Of a DNA stretch of 36,208 nucleotides, positions 28,823 through 36,041 are shown in pieces (position 1 is the stretch's first letter; each line of letters starts with the position of its first letter). The stretch covers positions 1-36,208 of the forward strand of contig NZ_BONQ01000152.1 in NCBI RefSeq assembly GCF_016862795.1. Direction: 5' to 3'. The position numbers and the translations under genes are program-made. The notes beneath the pieces are model-generated. The model had not been told where the DNA came from. It saw only the letters and a program-made list of their open reading frames with translations, and did not search any database. Source of the DNA: Dactylosporangium siamense (GTDB lineage: Bacteria; Actinomycetota; Actinomycetes; Mycobacteriales; Micromonosporaceae).

Positions 28823-31192
28823 TCACGGGTAGATCGTCAGCTTCGGCGCCGCGGTGCCCGTCGGCACCACCCCGAAGTTGCTCAGGGTGACCGCCATCAT
28901 CTCCTTGAACAACGGCGCGGCCACGGACCCGCCGGCACCGGTCGGCACGTGCGCGGTGACCGCGACCACGTAGCGCGGCGCCTCCGCCGGCGCCATGCCG
29001 ATGAACGACACCACCTCACCTGGGGCGTAGCCGCCGTCCTGGGGCAGCTTCGACGTGCCGGTCTTGCCGGCGATCCGGTAGCCGGGGATCGCCGCCTGGT
29101 GGCCGGTCGCGTCGCCGAGGGTGGTGACACCCTCGAGCATGGTGCGCAGCTGCTGCGCGTACACCGGATCCATCACCCGGCGGGTCACCGGGGCGGCCGG
29201 CTTCGTCTCGGTGCCGTCCGGAGCGATGATCTTGCGGACCAGGGTCGGCTGGACCCACAGGCCGTCGTTGGCGATCGCGCCGTAGACGGCGGCCATCTGG
29301 ATCGCGGTCGTGGCCACGCCGTTGCCGATCGGGATCGAGCCCGGGCTGGAGCCGGTCCACTCGTTCGGCGGCAGGAGCTGGCCGGGCGACTCGTTGGGCA
29401 GGCCGACGCCGGTGCGCTGGCCGAGCCCGAACCTGCGCTGGTACTCGTACAGCTTGTCCTTGCCCAGCAGGTCCGCCACGGCGATCGTGCCGACGTTCGA
29501 CGACAGCGCGAGGATGCCGGGGATGGTCATCGCCGTGCCGTCCTTCTGCGGCGGGTGGTCGGTGTAGGTCGTGTCGCCCTTCTTGACCTTGCTGTTGACG
29601 GTGATCGTCGAGGCGGGCGTGATCAGGCCCTCCTGCAGCGCGGCGCCCATGACGATCGCCTTGTGGACCGAGCCCGGGTCGAAGACCGTCGCCGTGCACT
29701 GGTCCTTCAAGTCTTCCTTCTCCGACTTGCCGGGGTCGGCGGCGGCGAACGACGGGTAGCTCGCCATCGCCATGACCTCCATGGTCCGGGCGTCGAGCAC
29801 GATCGCGGTGCCGAAGGTGGCGCCGAGCGCCGTCATCTTCGCCCCGAGCGCGTACTGCACCGAGAACTGCAGGTCGGCGTCGATGGTCAGCTCGACCGAA
29901 CTGCCCGGCCGGGCCGGCGTGAGCTTCTCGAACCCCTGCGGCAGCGGCTTGTCGAGGTCGCCCTCGCCGTGCTCGTAGACGTGCAGGCCGTCGACGCCGC
30001 GCAGCTGCTCGTTGTAGGCCTTCTCGATGCCGAGCTGGCCGGACAGGTCGCTCTTCTGGGTGTATCCGATGACGTTGGACGCGAGGTCGTAGCCGGGCAC
30101 CTCGCGGCGTTCGTCGCGCTCGAACGAGATCGCGGCGCCGTAGCCCAGCTTCTGGATCTTTTCGCTGTCCTCGACGGAGATCTGGCGCGCGAGGTACTCG
30201 AAGCGGGCGTCGGTCTTGCCGTCGGAGCGCTTGTGCGGGGTCAGCAGCCGCACCAGATCGGACCGCAGCACCCCGTAGTGGTCGAGGACCGCGAACAGCC
30301 GGTCGGCGGTCTTCTCCGGATCCTTGATCAGAAACGGGTCGCCGATGACGGACCGGGTCTCCACCGAGTGCACGAGGATCTTGCCGGTCCGGTCGAGGAT
30401 CGCACCCCGCGACGCGGCCAGGGTGTCGTGCGCGAGCCGGTTCTCCAGCCCCTGGGCGGCGTAGGCGCTGGCGTCGGTGAGCTGCAGCTGCACGAGGCGG
30501 ATGCCGATCGCGGCGAACATGAGCAGCGCCAGGACCGTGGCCAGGCGCAGCCGGCGGCGTGGTTCGGCCAGCTTCGGCGCGCGGTTGGTGCGTGGCAGCC
30601 GGGGCACCCGCACCCGGCTCTGCTTGCGAGGTTTGCGGACCGGGGTCGTCTTTCGCGCCGGGGTACGGCCGGTGCCGCGCACAGGGGCGGCGGCCCGCTT
30701 CAGCGGTGCCGGGCGGGCCCCGGTCCGGCCGGTGCGTGGCTCGCCGTCGACGTCGGTGACGGCGCGGTGCATCCGCTGCGTGGTCCGGGCCGGCGTCTTC
30801 GGCGCCCGTCCCGGCTCCGTCGCCGGGGGGCGCGGGGTGTCCGCGGCCCGGCCGGCGGCGCGGCGGCCCGTGTCGGTGCGGCCGCCCTGCAGGACCTCCA
30901 GGGCCGGCCGGAACGGGTCGCCGCGCCCCGAGCCGGCGTGCTCGACCGAAGCGTCGCGCACGGAGCGCCCCCGCGGCGTGTACCGGCGCGCCTCGGACAT
31001 CGTGCCGCGCACCGGTGGCTCGGCGGCGGGGTCCGTGCCGGCACGGGAACGGGCGGCCGCACCGGCACCCCCCGCGCCGGCGCGACCGCCCGTCCGCTGC
31101 CGACCGGCGTCACTGCTGCTGCGACCGGCCTCCCGCCCGGCGCCCCCGCGCCGCTCGATGCCGCCCCGCCGATCAGGAGTGTCGCCAGCCAT
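28823..31192 (-). CDS. ftsI: Septal penicillin-binding protein FtsI (PBP3) with long basic tail
   Basis: The class B PBP transpeptidase that works with FtsW, 789 residues, about 200 more than usual. The extra length is an Arg/Pro/Gly-rich cytoplasmic tail (about 1-210) with YTPRGRSVRDAS and DPFRPALEVLQGG, which I recall as conserved in related actinomycetes. One membrane helix (about 218-236) follows, then a PBP dimerisation domain (SRGAILDRTGKILVHS onward) and the transpeptidase domain. The active-site motifs are S508-V-H-K511, SSN (in LALSSNVG) and KTGT. Internal ATG codons in the tail are possible starts, but GGAAG precedes 31192. It lies 100 bp after ftsL, with a tandem repeat between. 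Confidence 0.95.
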   Translation of the reverse strand: MAGDTPDRRGGIERRGGAGREAGRSSSDAGRQRTGGRAGAGGAGAAARSRAGTDPAAEPPVRGTMSEARRYTPRGRSVRDASVEHAGSGRGDPFRPALEVLQGGRTDTGRRAAGRAADTPRPPATEPGRAPKTPARTTQRMHRAVTDVDGEPRTGRTGARPAPLKRAAAPVRGTGRTPARKTTPVRKPRKQSRVRVPRLPRTNRAPKLAEPRRRLRLATVLALLMFAAIGIRLVQLQLTDASAYAAQGLENRLAHDTLAASRGAILDRTGKILVHSVETRSVIGDPFLIKDPEKTADRLFAVLDHYGVLRSDLVRLLTPHKRSDGKTDARFEYLARQISVEDSEKIQKLGYGAAISFERDERREVPGYDLASNVIGYTQKSDLSGQLGIEKAYNEQLRGVDGLHVYEHGEGDLDKPLPQGFEKLTPARPGSSVELTIDADLQFSVQYALGAKMTALGATFGTAIVLDARTMEVMAMASYPSFAAADPGKSEKEDLKDQCTATVFDPGSVHKAIVMGAALQEGLITPASTITVNSKVKKGDTTYTDHPPQKDGTAMTIPGILALSSNVGTIAVADLLGKDKLYEYQRRFGLGQRTGVGLPNESPGQLLPPNEWTGSSPGSIPIGNGVATTAIQMAAVYGAIANDGLWVQPTLVRKIIAPDGTETKPAAPVTRRVMDPVYAQQLRTMLEGVTTLGDATGHQAAIPGYRIAGKTGTSKLPQDGGYAPGEVVSFIGMAPAEAPRYVVAVTAHVPTGAGGSVAAPLFKEMMAVTLSNFGVVPTGTAAPKLTIYP

Positions 31193-31229
31193 CGTCCTGC
31201 AACTTCCCGTTGTTGAATTTGGCGTGCTG

Positions 31230-31313
31230 TTACCTGACCGGACCCGGCAAGTCCCTGCCCGGGCCCGGCAAGTACCTGCCCGGGCCCGGCACCTACTTGC
31301 TCGGGCCCGGCAT
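31230..31313 (-). repeat. Four 21-bp tandem repeats across the ftsL stop codon
   Basis: Four units of exactly 21 bp (31293-31313, 31272-31292, 31251-31271, 31230-31250) read leftward as NTGCCGGGCCCGGGCAGG plus three bases. They are in phase with ftsL: unit 1 codes its last residues MPGPSK and the TAG stop. The next units would read VPGPGRY, LPGPGRD and LPGPVR before a TAA. Units 1 and 2 have TAG and TAC at the last codon. GC-rich cores (GGGCCC) may also fold. Confidence 0.93.
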
Positions 31314-31832
31314 CTCGAGCTTGGTCCCGTCGGGCAGCAGCAGGAAGGCCGGCGTGCGCGACGGCACGAGCCCCAGCTGCTTGGCCCGCGACGCGAGCGT
31401 CACCGGGGACTCCTTGCTGGCCAGGTCGCTGCGCAGCCGCTCCTCGTCCCGGTCGAGGGTGCTCTGCTTGGTCCTGAGCGCGTCGAGCTTGAACGCGTTC
31501 TCGGCGATCCGCGTGTTGAGCACGAGGATGCCGATCACGCCGAGGAGCACCAGCACGAGCACGAGCGCCACGAACGGCGCGCGTGGTGCGCTGACCGGTG
31601 CCGGTGGTGCCACCCGCAGCCGTGGCCGCTTCTCGTCGCGCGCCTCCCGGCCCGGCTGGGCCGCCTTGACGGCCGGCTGGGTGGTCCCCCGCTCCGGCTG
31701 GAGCGCCGTCGCGCCGATGGTCGGGGCGTCGCTGTCCTGCTCAGCCTGGCGCGCCGTGGTCCGGCCCCCCGACCGCGATGCACCCTGCTGAGTCCTGCGC
31801 GGCCGATCGGCCGGCAGTGTCGTCACGTTCAT
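31293..31832 (-). CDS. ftsL: FtsL-like division protein
   Basis: A 179-residue bitopic protein in the ftsL position between rsmH and ftsI. A long Gln/Arg/Pro-rich cytoplasmic region (1-84) precedes one membrane helix (about 86-106, FVALVLVLVLLGVIGILVL). A short extracytoplasmic coiled coil (NTRIAENAFKLDALRTKQSTLDRDEERLRSDLAS) and a tail ending LPDGTKLEMPGPSK follow. FtsL-type proteins join FtsB and FtsQ and activate FtsWI. Such proteins diverge greatly, so the call rests on position and topology. The start is ATG 31832, 34 bp after rsmH, with a GGGGGAG-type site upstream. Confidence 0.85.
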   Translation of the reverse strand: MNVTTLPADRPRRTQQGASRSGGRTTARQAEQDSDAPTIGATALQPERGTTQPAVKAAQPGREARDEKRPRLRVAPPAPVSAPRAPFVALVLVLVLLGVIGILVLNTRIAENAFKLDALRTKQSTLDRDEERLRSDLASKESPVTLASRAKQLGLVPSRTPAFLLLPDGTKLEMPGPSK

Positions 31833-31866
31833 CTCACACCTCCCCCAGAGGTTGTGCCTGTTGCCG

Positions 31867-32916
31867 TTACTTGCCGTCCTGCTTGCGGTCCTGCCTGGTG
31901 CGCTGCTTGCGGTCCTGCTTGTGGTCGTGCCCGGCGTCCTGCTTCGGGTCGTGCCCGGTGTCCGCGTCCGGCTTGCGTTCCACGGCCCGCAGCCGCACGG
32001 ACGCCGCCCGCGGGTTGGCCGCCACCTCGGCCGCGTCGGGGAGCTCGGCTCCCCTGGTCAACACCTTCAGCTCCGGGTCGCTGCCCGCCGGAACGAAGGG
32101 CAGCTCGACCGGCACCGTCGATCGGGTCCGCCCGGCGATCGCCTGTTTGACCAGGCGGTCCTCGAGCGAGTGGTACGACAGCACGACCATCCGCCCGCCC
32201 GGCTTGAGCGCGTCGAGCGCCGCCGGCAGCGCCCGCTCGAGCACGGCGAGCTCGCCGTTGACCTCGATCCGCAGCGCCTGGAACGTGCGCTTGGCCGGAT
32301 GCCCCCCGGTCCGCCGCGCCGGTGCCGGAATGGACTCCCTGACCAGCTCGGCCAGCCTGGCCGAGGAGCTCAGCTCCCCCTTCGCCCGCTCCCGCAGGAT
32401 CGCCTGGGCGATCCGGGAGGCGAACTTCTCCTCCCCGTACACCCGCAGGACCCTGGCGAGGTCGCCGTGGCTGTAGGTGTTGACCACCTCGGCCGCGGTG
32501 ATGCCCCGCGTCTGGTCCATGCGCATGTCCAGCGGCGCGTCCTGGGCGTAGGCGAACCCGCGCCCGGCCTCGTCGAGCTGCATCGACGACACCCCCAGGT
32601 CGAACAGCGCGCCATCGATCCCGCTGACCCCCTCTTCGCCCTCCAGCACGTCCTCGAGCTCGTCGTAGACGGCGTGCACGAGGCGGGTCCGGTCGGCGTA
32701 GGGTGCCAGCCGCTGCCCCGCGAGGCGCAGCGCCTGGGTGTCACGGTCCAGGCCGAGCAGCCGCACCCCCGGATGCGCCAGCAGCACGGCTTCGGCGTGA
32801 CCACCGAGGCCGAGCGTGGCGTCCAGGTGCAGTGCGCCCGTGCGGTCCAACGCCGGGGCGAGCAGCTCGAGGCAGCGCTCGAGCAGCACGGGAACGTGAA
32901 TGTCCCGCTCCCCCAT
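31867..32916 (-). CDS. rsmH: 16S rRNA m4C1402 methyltransferase (RsmH) with charged repeat tail
   Basis: The S-adenosylmethionine-dependent methyltransferase for cytosine 1402 of 16S rRNA, 349 residues. [15 protein letters not shown] and [15 protein letters not shown] are the N-terminal motifs with the SAM-binding loop; [21 protein letters not shown] and [11 protein letters not shown] follow; [15 protein letters not shown] and [16 protein letters not shown] are typical of the family. The C-terminus has an extra tail of about 32 residues made of KQD and RKQ units. ATG 32916 is chosen with AGGGGG 7 nt upstream; the longer frame has no support. It starts 280 bp after mraZ. Confidence 0.96.
   Translation of the reverse strand: MGERDIHVPVLLERCLELLAPALDRTGALHLDATLGLGGHAEAVLLAHPGVRLLGLDRDTQALRLAGQRLAPYADRTRLVHAVYDELEDVLEGEEGVSGIDGALFDLGVSSMQLDEAGRGFAYAQDAPLDMRMDQTRGITAAEVVNTYSHGDLARVLRVYGEEKFASRIAQAILRERAKGELSSSARLAELVRESIPAPARRTGGHPAKRTFQALRIEVNGELAVLERALPAALDALKPGGRMVVLSYHSLEDRLVKQAIAGRTRSTVPVELPFVPAGSDPELKVLTRGAELPDAAEVAANPRAASVRLRAVERKPDADTGHDPKQDAGHDHKQDRKQRTRQDRKQDGK
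31870..31974 (-). repeat. Low-complexity KQD/RKQ repeat tail of RsmH
   Basis: The last 35 codons of rsmH repeat [22 protein letters not shown] and RKQDGK. The DNA contains repeated CTGCTTGCGGTC-type 12-15-bp units. The tail is basic and probably disordered; it lies beyond the conserved methyltransferase fold. Confidence 0.75.
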
Positions 32917-32995
32917 CGTCGACCCCCTACTGCGGCGGGTTCGCGGCCCGCCGTTGTGCTGAACGTTGCTGTTCCCTGTGCACCGTTGAGCTGAA

Positions 32996-33008
32996 ACGTG
33001 ATTCACGT
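32996..33008. promoter_or_regulatory. 13-bp palindrome upstream of rsmH
   Basis: ACGTGA-T-TCACGT is a perfect inverted repeat with 6-bp arms, about 80 bp before the rsmH start in the mraZ-rsmH gap. It could be an operator or a short RNA stem. No -10/-35 pair is obvious beside it. Confidence 0.35.
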
Positions 33009-33075
33009 CCCGCTACACGGGTCGGGCGTCTTGCATCGGGCGGTCGTCGTCGTGCTGGTGCGGTAGTGCACGAGC

Positions 33076-33168
33076 GCCGTACCGCCAGCTCCCCATCCGC
33101 CCACTCCGCCCTGGCGCCGGGGAAGTGGCGTCAGGACCTTGGAGCGGCTGGAGAGCTCGCGGTACGGC
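33076..33168 (-). other. Long inverted repeat in the mraZ-rsmH gap
   Basis: GCCGTACCGC plus AGCTC at 33076-33091 is matched by GAGCTCGCGGTACGGC at 33153-33168, 15 of 16 paired. Within it CCTGGCGCC (33110-33118) pairs with GGCGTCAGG (33127-33135). Together they would fold an RNA arm of about 93 nt in the transcript. The 279-bp gap (32917-33195) holds no gene; this structure and a small palindrome are all I see. Confidence 0.6.
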
Positions 33169-33195
33169 GGTCGACTCGGTGTCTGCAGTTGGACC

Positions 33196-33627
33196 TCACA
33201 GTCCGCCCGGCAGCACCCCCTCCTCGATGCCGGCGAAGTCGTCTTCGCTGTCGGCGAGGTAGGTGTCCCACGCCTGCCGGTCCCAGATCTCAACCCTGGT
33301 GCTCGCGCCGATGACGACGAGATCGCGGTCCAGCCCGGCATACTCGCGGAGATGCTGCGGGATGGTGACCCGGCCCTGACGGTCGGGGACCTCGTCGTGC
33401 GCACTGGCGAAGAACACCCGGCTGTAGGCCCGGGCGGCCTTGTGGGTCATCGGCGTCGCGCGGAGCTGCTCGGCGATCCGGCCGAACTCGGCGCCGGGAA
33501 ACACGTAGAGGCAGCGTTCCTGTCCCTTGGTGATCACGACACCTCCCGCCAGCTCGTCCCGAAACTTGGCCGGCAGGATCAACCGGCCCTTGTCGTCCAG
33601 GCGGGGAGTGTGGGTGCCGAGAAACAT
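33196..33627 (-). CDS. mraZ: Transcriptional regulator MraZ
   Basis: A 143-residue AbrB-like DNA-binding protein, first gene of the dcw cluster. Two SpoVT/AbrB-type repeats are visible: [26 protein letters not shown] and [22 protein letters not shown]. MraZ forms ring-shaped multimers and in Escherichia coli represses its own promoter by binding TGGG-type repeats with a 10-bp period. ATG 33627 gives the usual start; ATG 33633, two codons upstream, is also possible, with AAGGGG just before. GTGGAG repeats that fit its operator lie 70 bp upstream. An in-frame extension to 33780 crosses the promoter and is rejected. Confidence 0.95.
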   Translation of the reverse strand: MFLGTHTPRLDDKGRLILPAKFRDELAGGVVITKGQERCLYVFPGAEFGRIAEQLRATPMTHKAARAYSRVFFASAHDEVPDRQGRVTIPQHLREYAGLDRDLVVIGASTRVEIWDRQAWDTYLADSEDDFAGIEEGVLPGGL

Positions 33628-33697
33628 CGACATCCACCCCTTCCCACCGCGAACGGTCCCCCCGGGGCCGGCCGAGCCCCCCGGCTCCGCCATCGCG

Positions 33698-33729
33698 CTC
33701 CACTGTACTCCACTTCCCTCCACCGTCAA
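33698..33729 (-). promoter_or_regulatory. mraZ promoter with three GTGGAG operator repeats
   Basis: On the minus strand GTGGAG occurs at 33723-33718, 33713-33708 and 33703-33698, an exact 10-bp period. TTGACG (33729-33724) and TACAGT (33707-33702), 16 bp apart, form the likely promoter, so the repeats fill the spacer and cover the -10. The arrangement fits MraZ autorepression as known from E. coli. Confidence 0.8.
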
Positions 33730-33943
33730 CGAGAAAACACCGGAAGTGACATCGGCGCGCATGAAGAAATCCCACGTCAAACGGGGTGTCGCCGGGGCAC
33801 TGTCGAGTGGAGGGGTTTGGCCGACCGGTCACCCGTACGGTCGTTTCGGCTGGTCGTATATGCGGACAAATCGCCCATCAGGTCGGACTTTACCGGTCCT
33901 TTATGGCTCCTTTAAGGTCCGATCCGGGTCCGGTCCCGCCGCG

Positions 33944-33969
33944 GTGGAGGGAAGTGGAGCGTTCTGGGA
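33944..33969 (+). promoter_or_regulatory. Second MraZ-type repeat set before murT
   Basis: On the plus strand GTGGAG lies at 33944-33949 and 33954-33959, followed 10 bp later by CTGGGA (33964-33969). The first 17 bases (GGTGGAGGGAAGTGGAG, 33943-33959) are identical to part of the mraZ operator on the other strand. It lies about 90 bp before the murT start. Confidence 0.65.
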
Positions 33970-34060
33970 CGAGGGGCGGGGTGATGGAGACGTTGGGTGT
34001 GCGATCGGCGGCAGGTAGGGTCTGGCGCATCGCTGGACGCCGGACGACCGTGGAAGTGAG

Positions 34061-35305
34061 ATGACGGACCACAAGCTCCCGATGCGGGCGAAGCTCGCCA
34101 CATCGTTGTCGCGCGGCGCTGCCGCACTGTCCCGCGCCACCGGCCGGGGGGACGGCTCCGTCATCGGCGGCCGCATCGCCCTGATGGTCGACCCCAACCT
34201 CCTCGCCGAGCTCGCGGCGGGCCGGGAGATCGCCCTGATCTCCGGCACCAACGGCAAGACCACCACGACCCGGCTCACCGCGGCCGCCATGGGCGTCCTC
34301 GGCGACGTCGCCACCAACAGCCTCGGCGCCAACATGCCCACCGGGCACACGTCCGCCCTGGCCAAGGCCGGCGCCACGCCGTATGCGGTGCTCGAGGTCG
34401 ACGAGCACTACCTCAAGCAGGTCCTCGACGCGACCCACCCGAAGGTCGTCGCGCTGCTCAACCTCAGCCGCGACCAGCTCGACCGGGCCAAGGAGGTCGC
34501 CATGATGGCGGCCCTGTGGCGCGACGCGCTGCCCGGCCGCGACCTGCACCTCGTCGCCAACGCCGACGACCCGATGGTGGTGTGGGCGGCGGGCAAGGCC
34601 GTCGCCGCCGGCACGAGCGTCACCTGGGTCGCCGCCGGCCAGCGCTTCCACGACGACTCATGGGTGTGCCCCGAGTGCGGCGCCTCGATCGAGCGCAACG
34701 GTGAGCAGTGGGCCTGCGTCGCGGGCAACCTGAGCCGGCCCGTGCCGCACTGGACCGTCTCCGGCGACGGCGTCGTGGACAACACCGGCACCTATCACCA
34801 CATCGAGCTGCAGCTGCCCGGCCGGGTCAACCGCGCCAACGCCGCGACCGCCCTGGCCGTCGCCGCCCACTTCGGGGTCCCGCCGGCCAAGGCCGTGCCG
34901 GAGCTGTCGAAGGTCGCCTCGATCGCCGGCCGCTACGCCGTCGTCGAACGCGACGGCCGGACCATCCGCCTGCTGCTGTCGAAGAACCCGGCGGGCTGGC
35001 TGGAGGCCTTCGACATGGCCGACGACGTGCCGACCCTGCTGTCCATCAACGCCCGCGACCCCGACGGCCTGGACACCTCCTGGCTCTACGACGTCGACTT
35101 CTCGCCGCTGCGCGGCCGGCGCGTCCTCGTCACCGGCGACCGGGCCATGGACCTCGCGGTCCGGCTCGAGGTCAACGACGTGCCGTTCGAGCACGTGAAA
35201 TCCTTCTCGCAGGCGCTCACGCTGATCCCGCCCGGCCGGCTCGAGGTCATCGCCAACTACACCGCATTCCAGGACATCAGAGCGGAGCTGGACCGTGTCA
35301 ACTGA
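34061..35305 (+). CDS. murT: Lipid II isoglutaminyl synthase, Mur-ligase subunit (MurT)
   Basis: With GatD, amidates the alpha-carboxyl of D-Glu in lipid II to D-isoglutamine, using ATP; 414 residues. The P-loop ISGTNGKTTTTRLT is in the Mur central domain, with NSLGANMPTGH and VLEVDEHYLKQV after it. An inserted zinc-ribbon-like part has C203-P-E-C206 and C219, but the fourth Cys of the usual CxxC pair is Gly222. The C-terminal domain (DUF1727) has RYAVVERDGRTIRLLLSKNPAGWLEAF and SINARDPDGLDTSWLYDVDF. It starts divergently from mraZ and overlaps gatD by 11 bp. Confidence 0.95.
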   Translation: MTDHKLPMRAKLATSLSRGAAALSRATGRGDGSVIGGRIALMVDPNLLAELAAGREIALISGTNGKTTTTRLTAAAMGVLGDVATNSLGANMPTGHTSALAKAGATPYAVLEVDEHYLKQVLDATHPKVVALLNLSRDQLDRAKEVAMMAALWRDALPGRDLHLVANADDPMVVWAAGKAVAAGTSVTWVAAGQRFHDDSWVCPECGASIERNGEQWACVAGNLSRPVPHWTVSGDGVVDNTGTYHHIELQLPGRVNRANAATALAVAAHFGVPPAKAVPELSKVASIAGRYAVVERDGRTIRLLLSKNPAGWLEAFDMADDVPTLLSINARDPDGLDTSWLYDVDFSPLRGRRVLVTGDRAMDLAVRLEVNDVPFEHVKSFSQALTLIPPGRLEVIANYTAFQDIRAELDRVN

Positions 35306-36008
35306 GTCGCGCCTGCGCCTGATCTGGCTGTACCCGGACCTGCTGTCCACCTACGGCGACCGGGGCAACCTGCTGATCCTGGCCCGCCGGGCCGACCTGC
35401 GCGGCCTGCCGGTCGAGTGCGCGGAGGTCCGCGCCGACCAGGCCGTGCCCGCCGACGGCGACGTCTACCTCATCGGCGGCGGCGAGGACGGCCCACAGGC
35501 CCTGGCCGCCCAGCGGCTCATCGCCGACGGCGGCCTGCGCCGCGCCGTCGACCGCGGCGCCACCATCTTCTCCGTGTGCGCCGGCTACCAGCTGCTGGGC
35601 AACTCCTTCTACGCCAAGGGCGCCAAGTGCGCCGGCCTCGGCCTGCTCGACCTGGACTCCGACCGGGGCGAGACCCGCGCCGTCGGCGAGCTGGCCGGGG
35701 AGGTCGACCCGGCACTGGGCCTGCCGACCCTCACCGGCTTCGAGAACCACGGCGGCCGCACCCACCTCGGCCCCGGCGTGCGCCCCCTCGCCCGGGTCAC
35801 CGCCGGCATCGGCAACGACGGCCGCTCCGAGGGCGCCTGGCACGGCCGGATCCTCGGCACGTATTCGCACGGGCCGGCGCTCGCCCGTAACCCCGGCATC
35901 GCCGACCTGCTGCTGCGCTGGGCGACCGGCATGACCATGGAGCCGATCGACGACCGCTGGCCGACCCGCCTGCGCGACGAGCGCCTCGCCGCCGTCCTGA
36001 AGTCCTGA
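35295..36008 (+). CDS. gatD: Lipid II isoglutaminyl synthase, glutamine amidotransferase subunit (GatD)
   Basis: The class I-like glutaminase that gives ammonia to MurT, 237 residues, similar to CobB/CobQ amidotransferases. YGDRGNLLILARRAD is the N-terminal motif; IGGGEDGPQ and FSVCAGYQLLG follow, the latter with nucleophile C95; GFENHGGRTHLG and LGTYSHGPALARNP hold the other active-site parts, with catalytic H192. The start is GTG 35295 with GGAG about 8 nt upstream; it overlaps the murT stop by 11 bp, so the two subunits are co-translated. The last 11 codons (DERLAAVLKS plus stop) are nearly duplicated just after the stop. Confidence 0.95.
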   Translation: MSTESRLRLIWLYPDLLSTYGDRGNLLILARRADLRGLPVECAEVRADQAVPADGDVYLIGGGEDGPQALAAQRLIADGGLRRAVDRGATIFSVCAGYQLLGNSFYAKGAKCAGLGLLDLDSDRGETRAVGELAGEVDPALGLPTLTGFENHGGRTHLGPGVRPLARVTAGIGNDGRSEGAWHGRILGTYSHGPALARNPGIADLLLRWATGMTMEPIDDRWPTRLRDERLAAVLKS

Positions 36009-36041
36009 GACGAGCACCTCGCAGCCGTCCTGAAACCCGGC
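35976..36041 (+). repeat. 33-bp in-phase duplication across the gatD stop
   Basis: The unit 35976-36008 codes DERLAAVLKS and the TGA. The unit 36009-36041 matches 24 of its first 27 bases and would read DEHLAAVLKPG in the same frame. The open frame after the stop would continue to a TGA at 36054-36056. Confidence 0.85.

Larger units (their letters stand above)
33628..34060. other. Divergent mraZ / murT-gatD intergenic region
   Basis: This 433-bp gap without a gene holds the mraZ promoter and its repeats at 33698-33729, a lone GTGGAG at 33807-33812, and a second repeat set at 33944-33969. No convincing -35/-10 pair for murT is visible; TATATG at 33857-33862 lacks a fitting -35. Confidence 0.7.

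Noticed and set aside
27365-31216. Open frame of 1283 codons on the plus strand
   Set aside because: It runs opposite murE and ftsI, both with full catalytic motifs. Its composition is that of an antisense frame in high-GC DNA.
33628-33780. N-terminal extension of MraZ to the ATG at 33780
   Set aside because: It would translate through the promoter and operator repeats, and MraZ proteins begin [11 protein letters not shown].
33807-33812. A lone GTGGAG between the two MraZ-type boxes
   Set aside because: It has no partner 10 bp away on either side; a single hexamer is expected by chance in such DNA.
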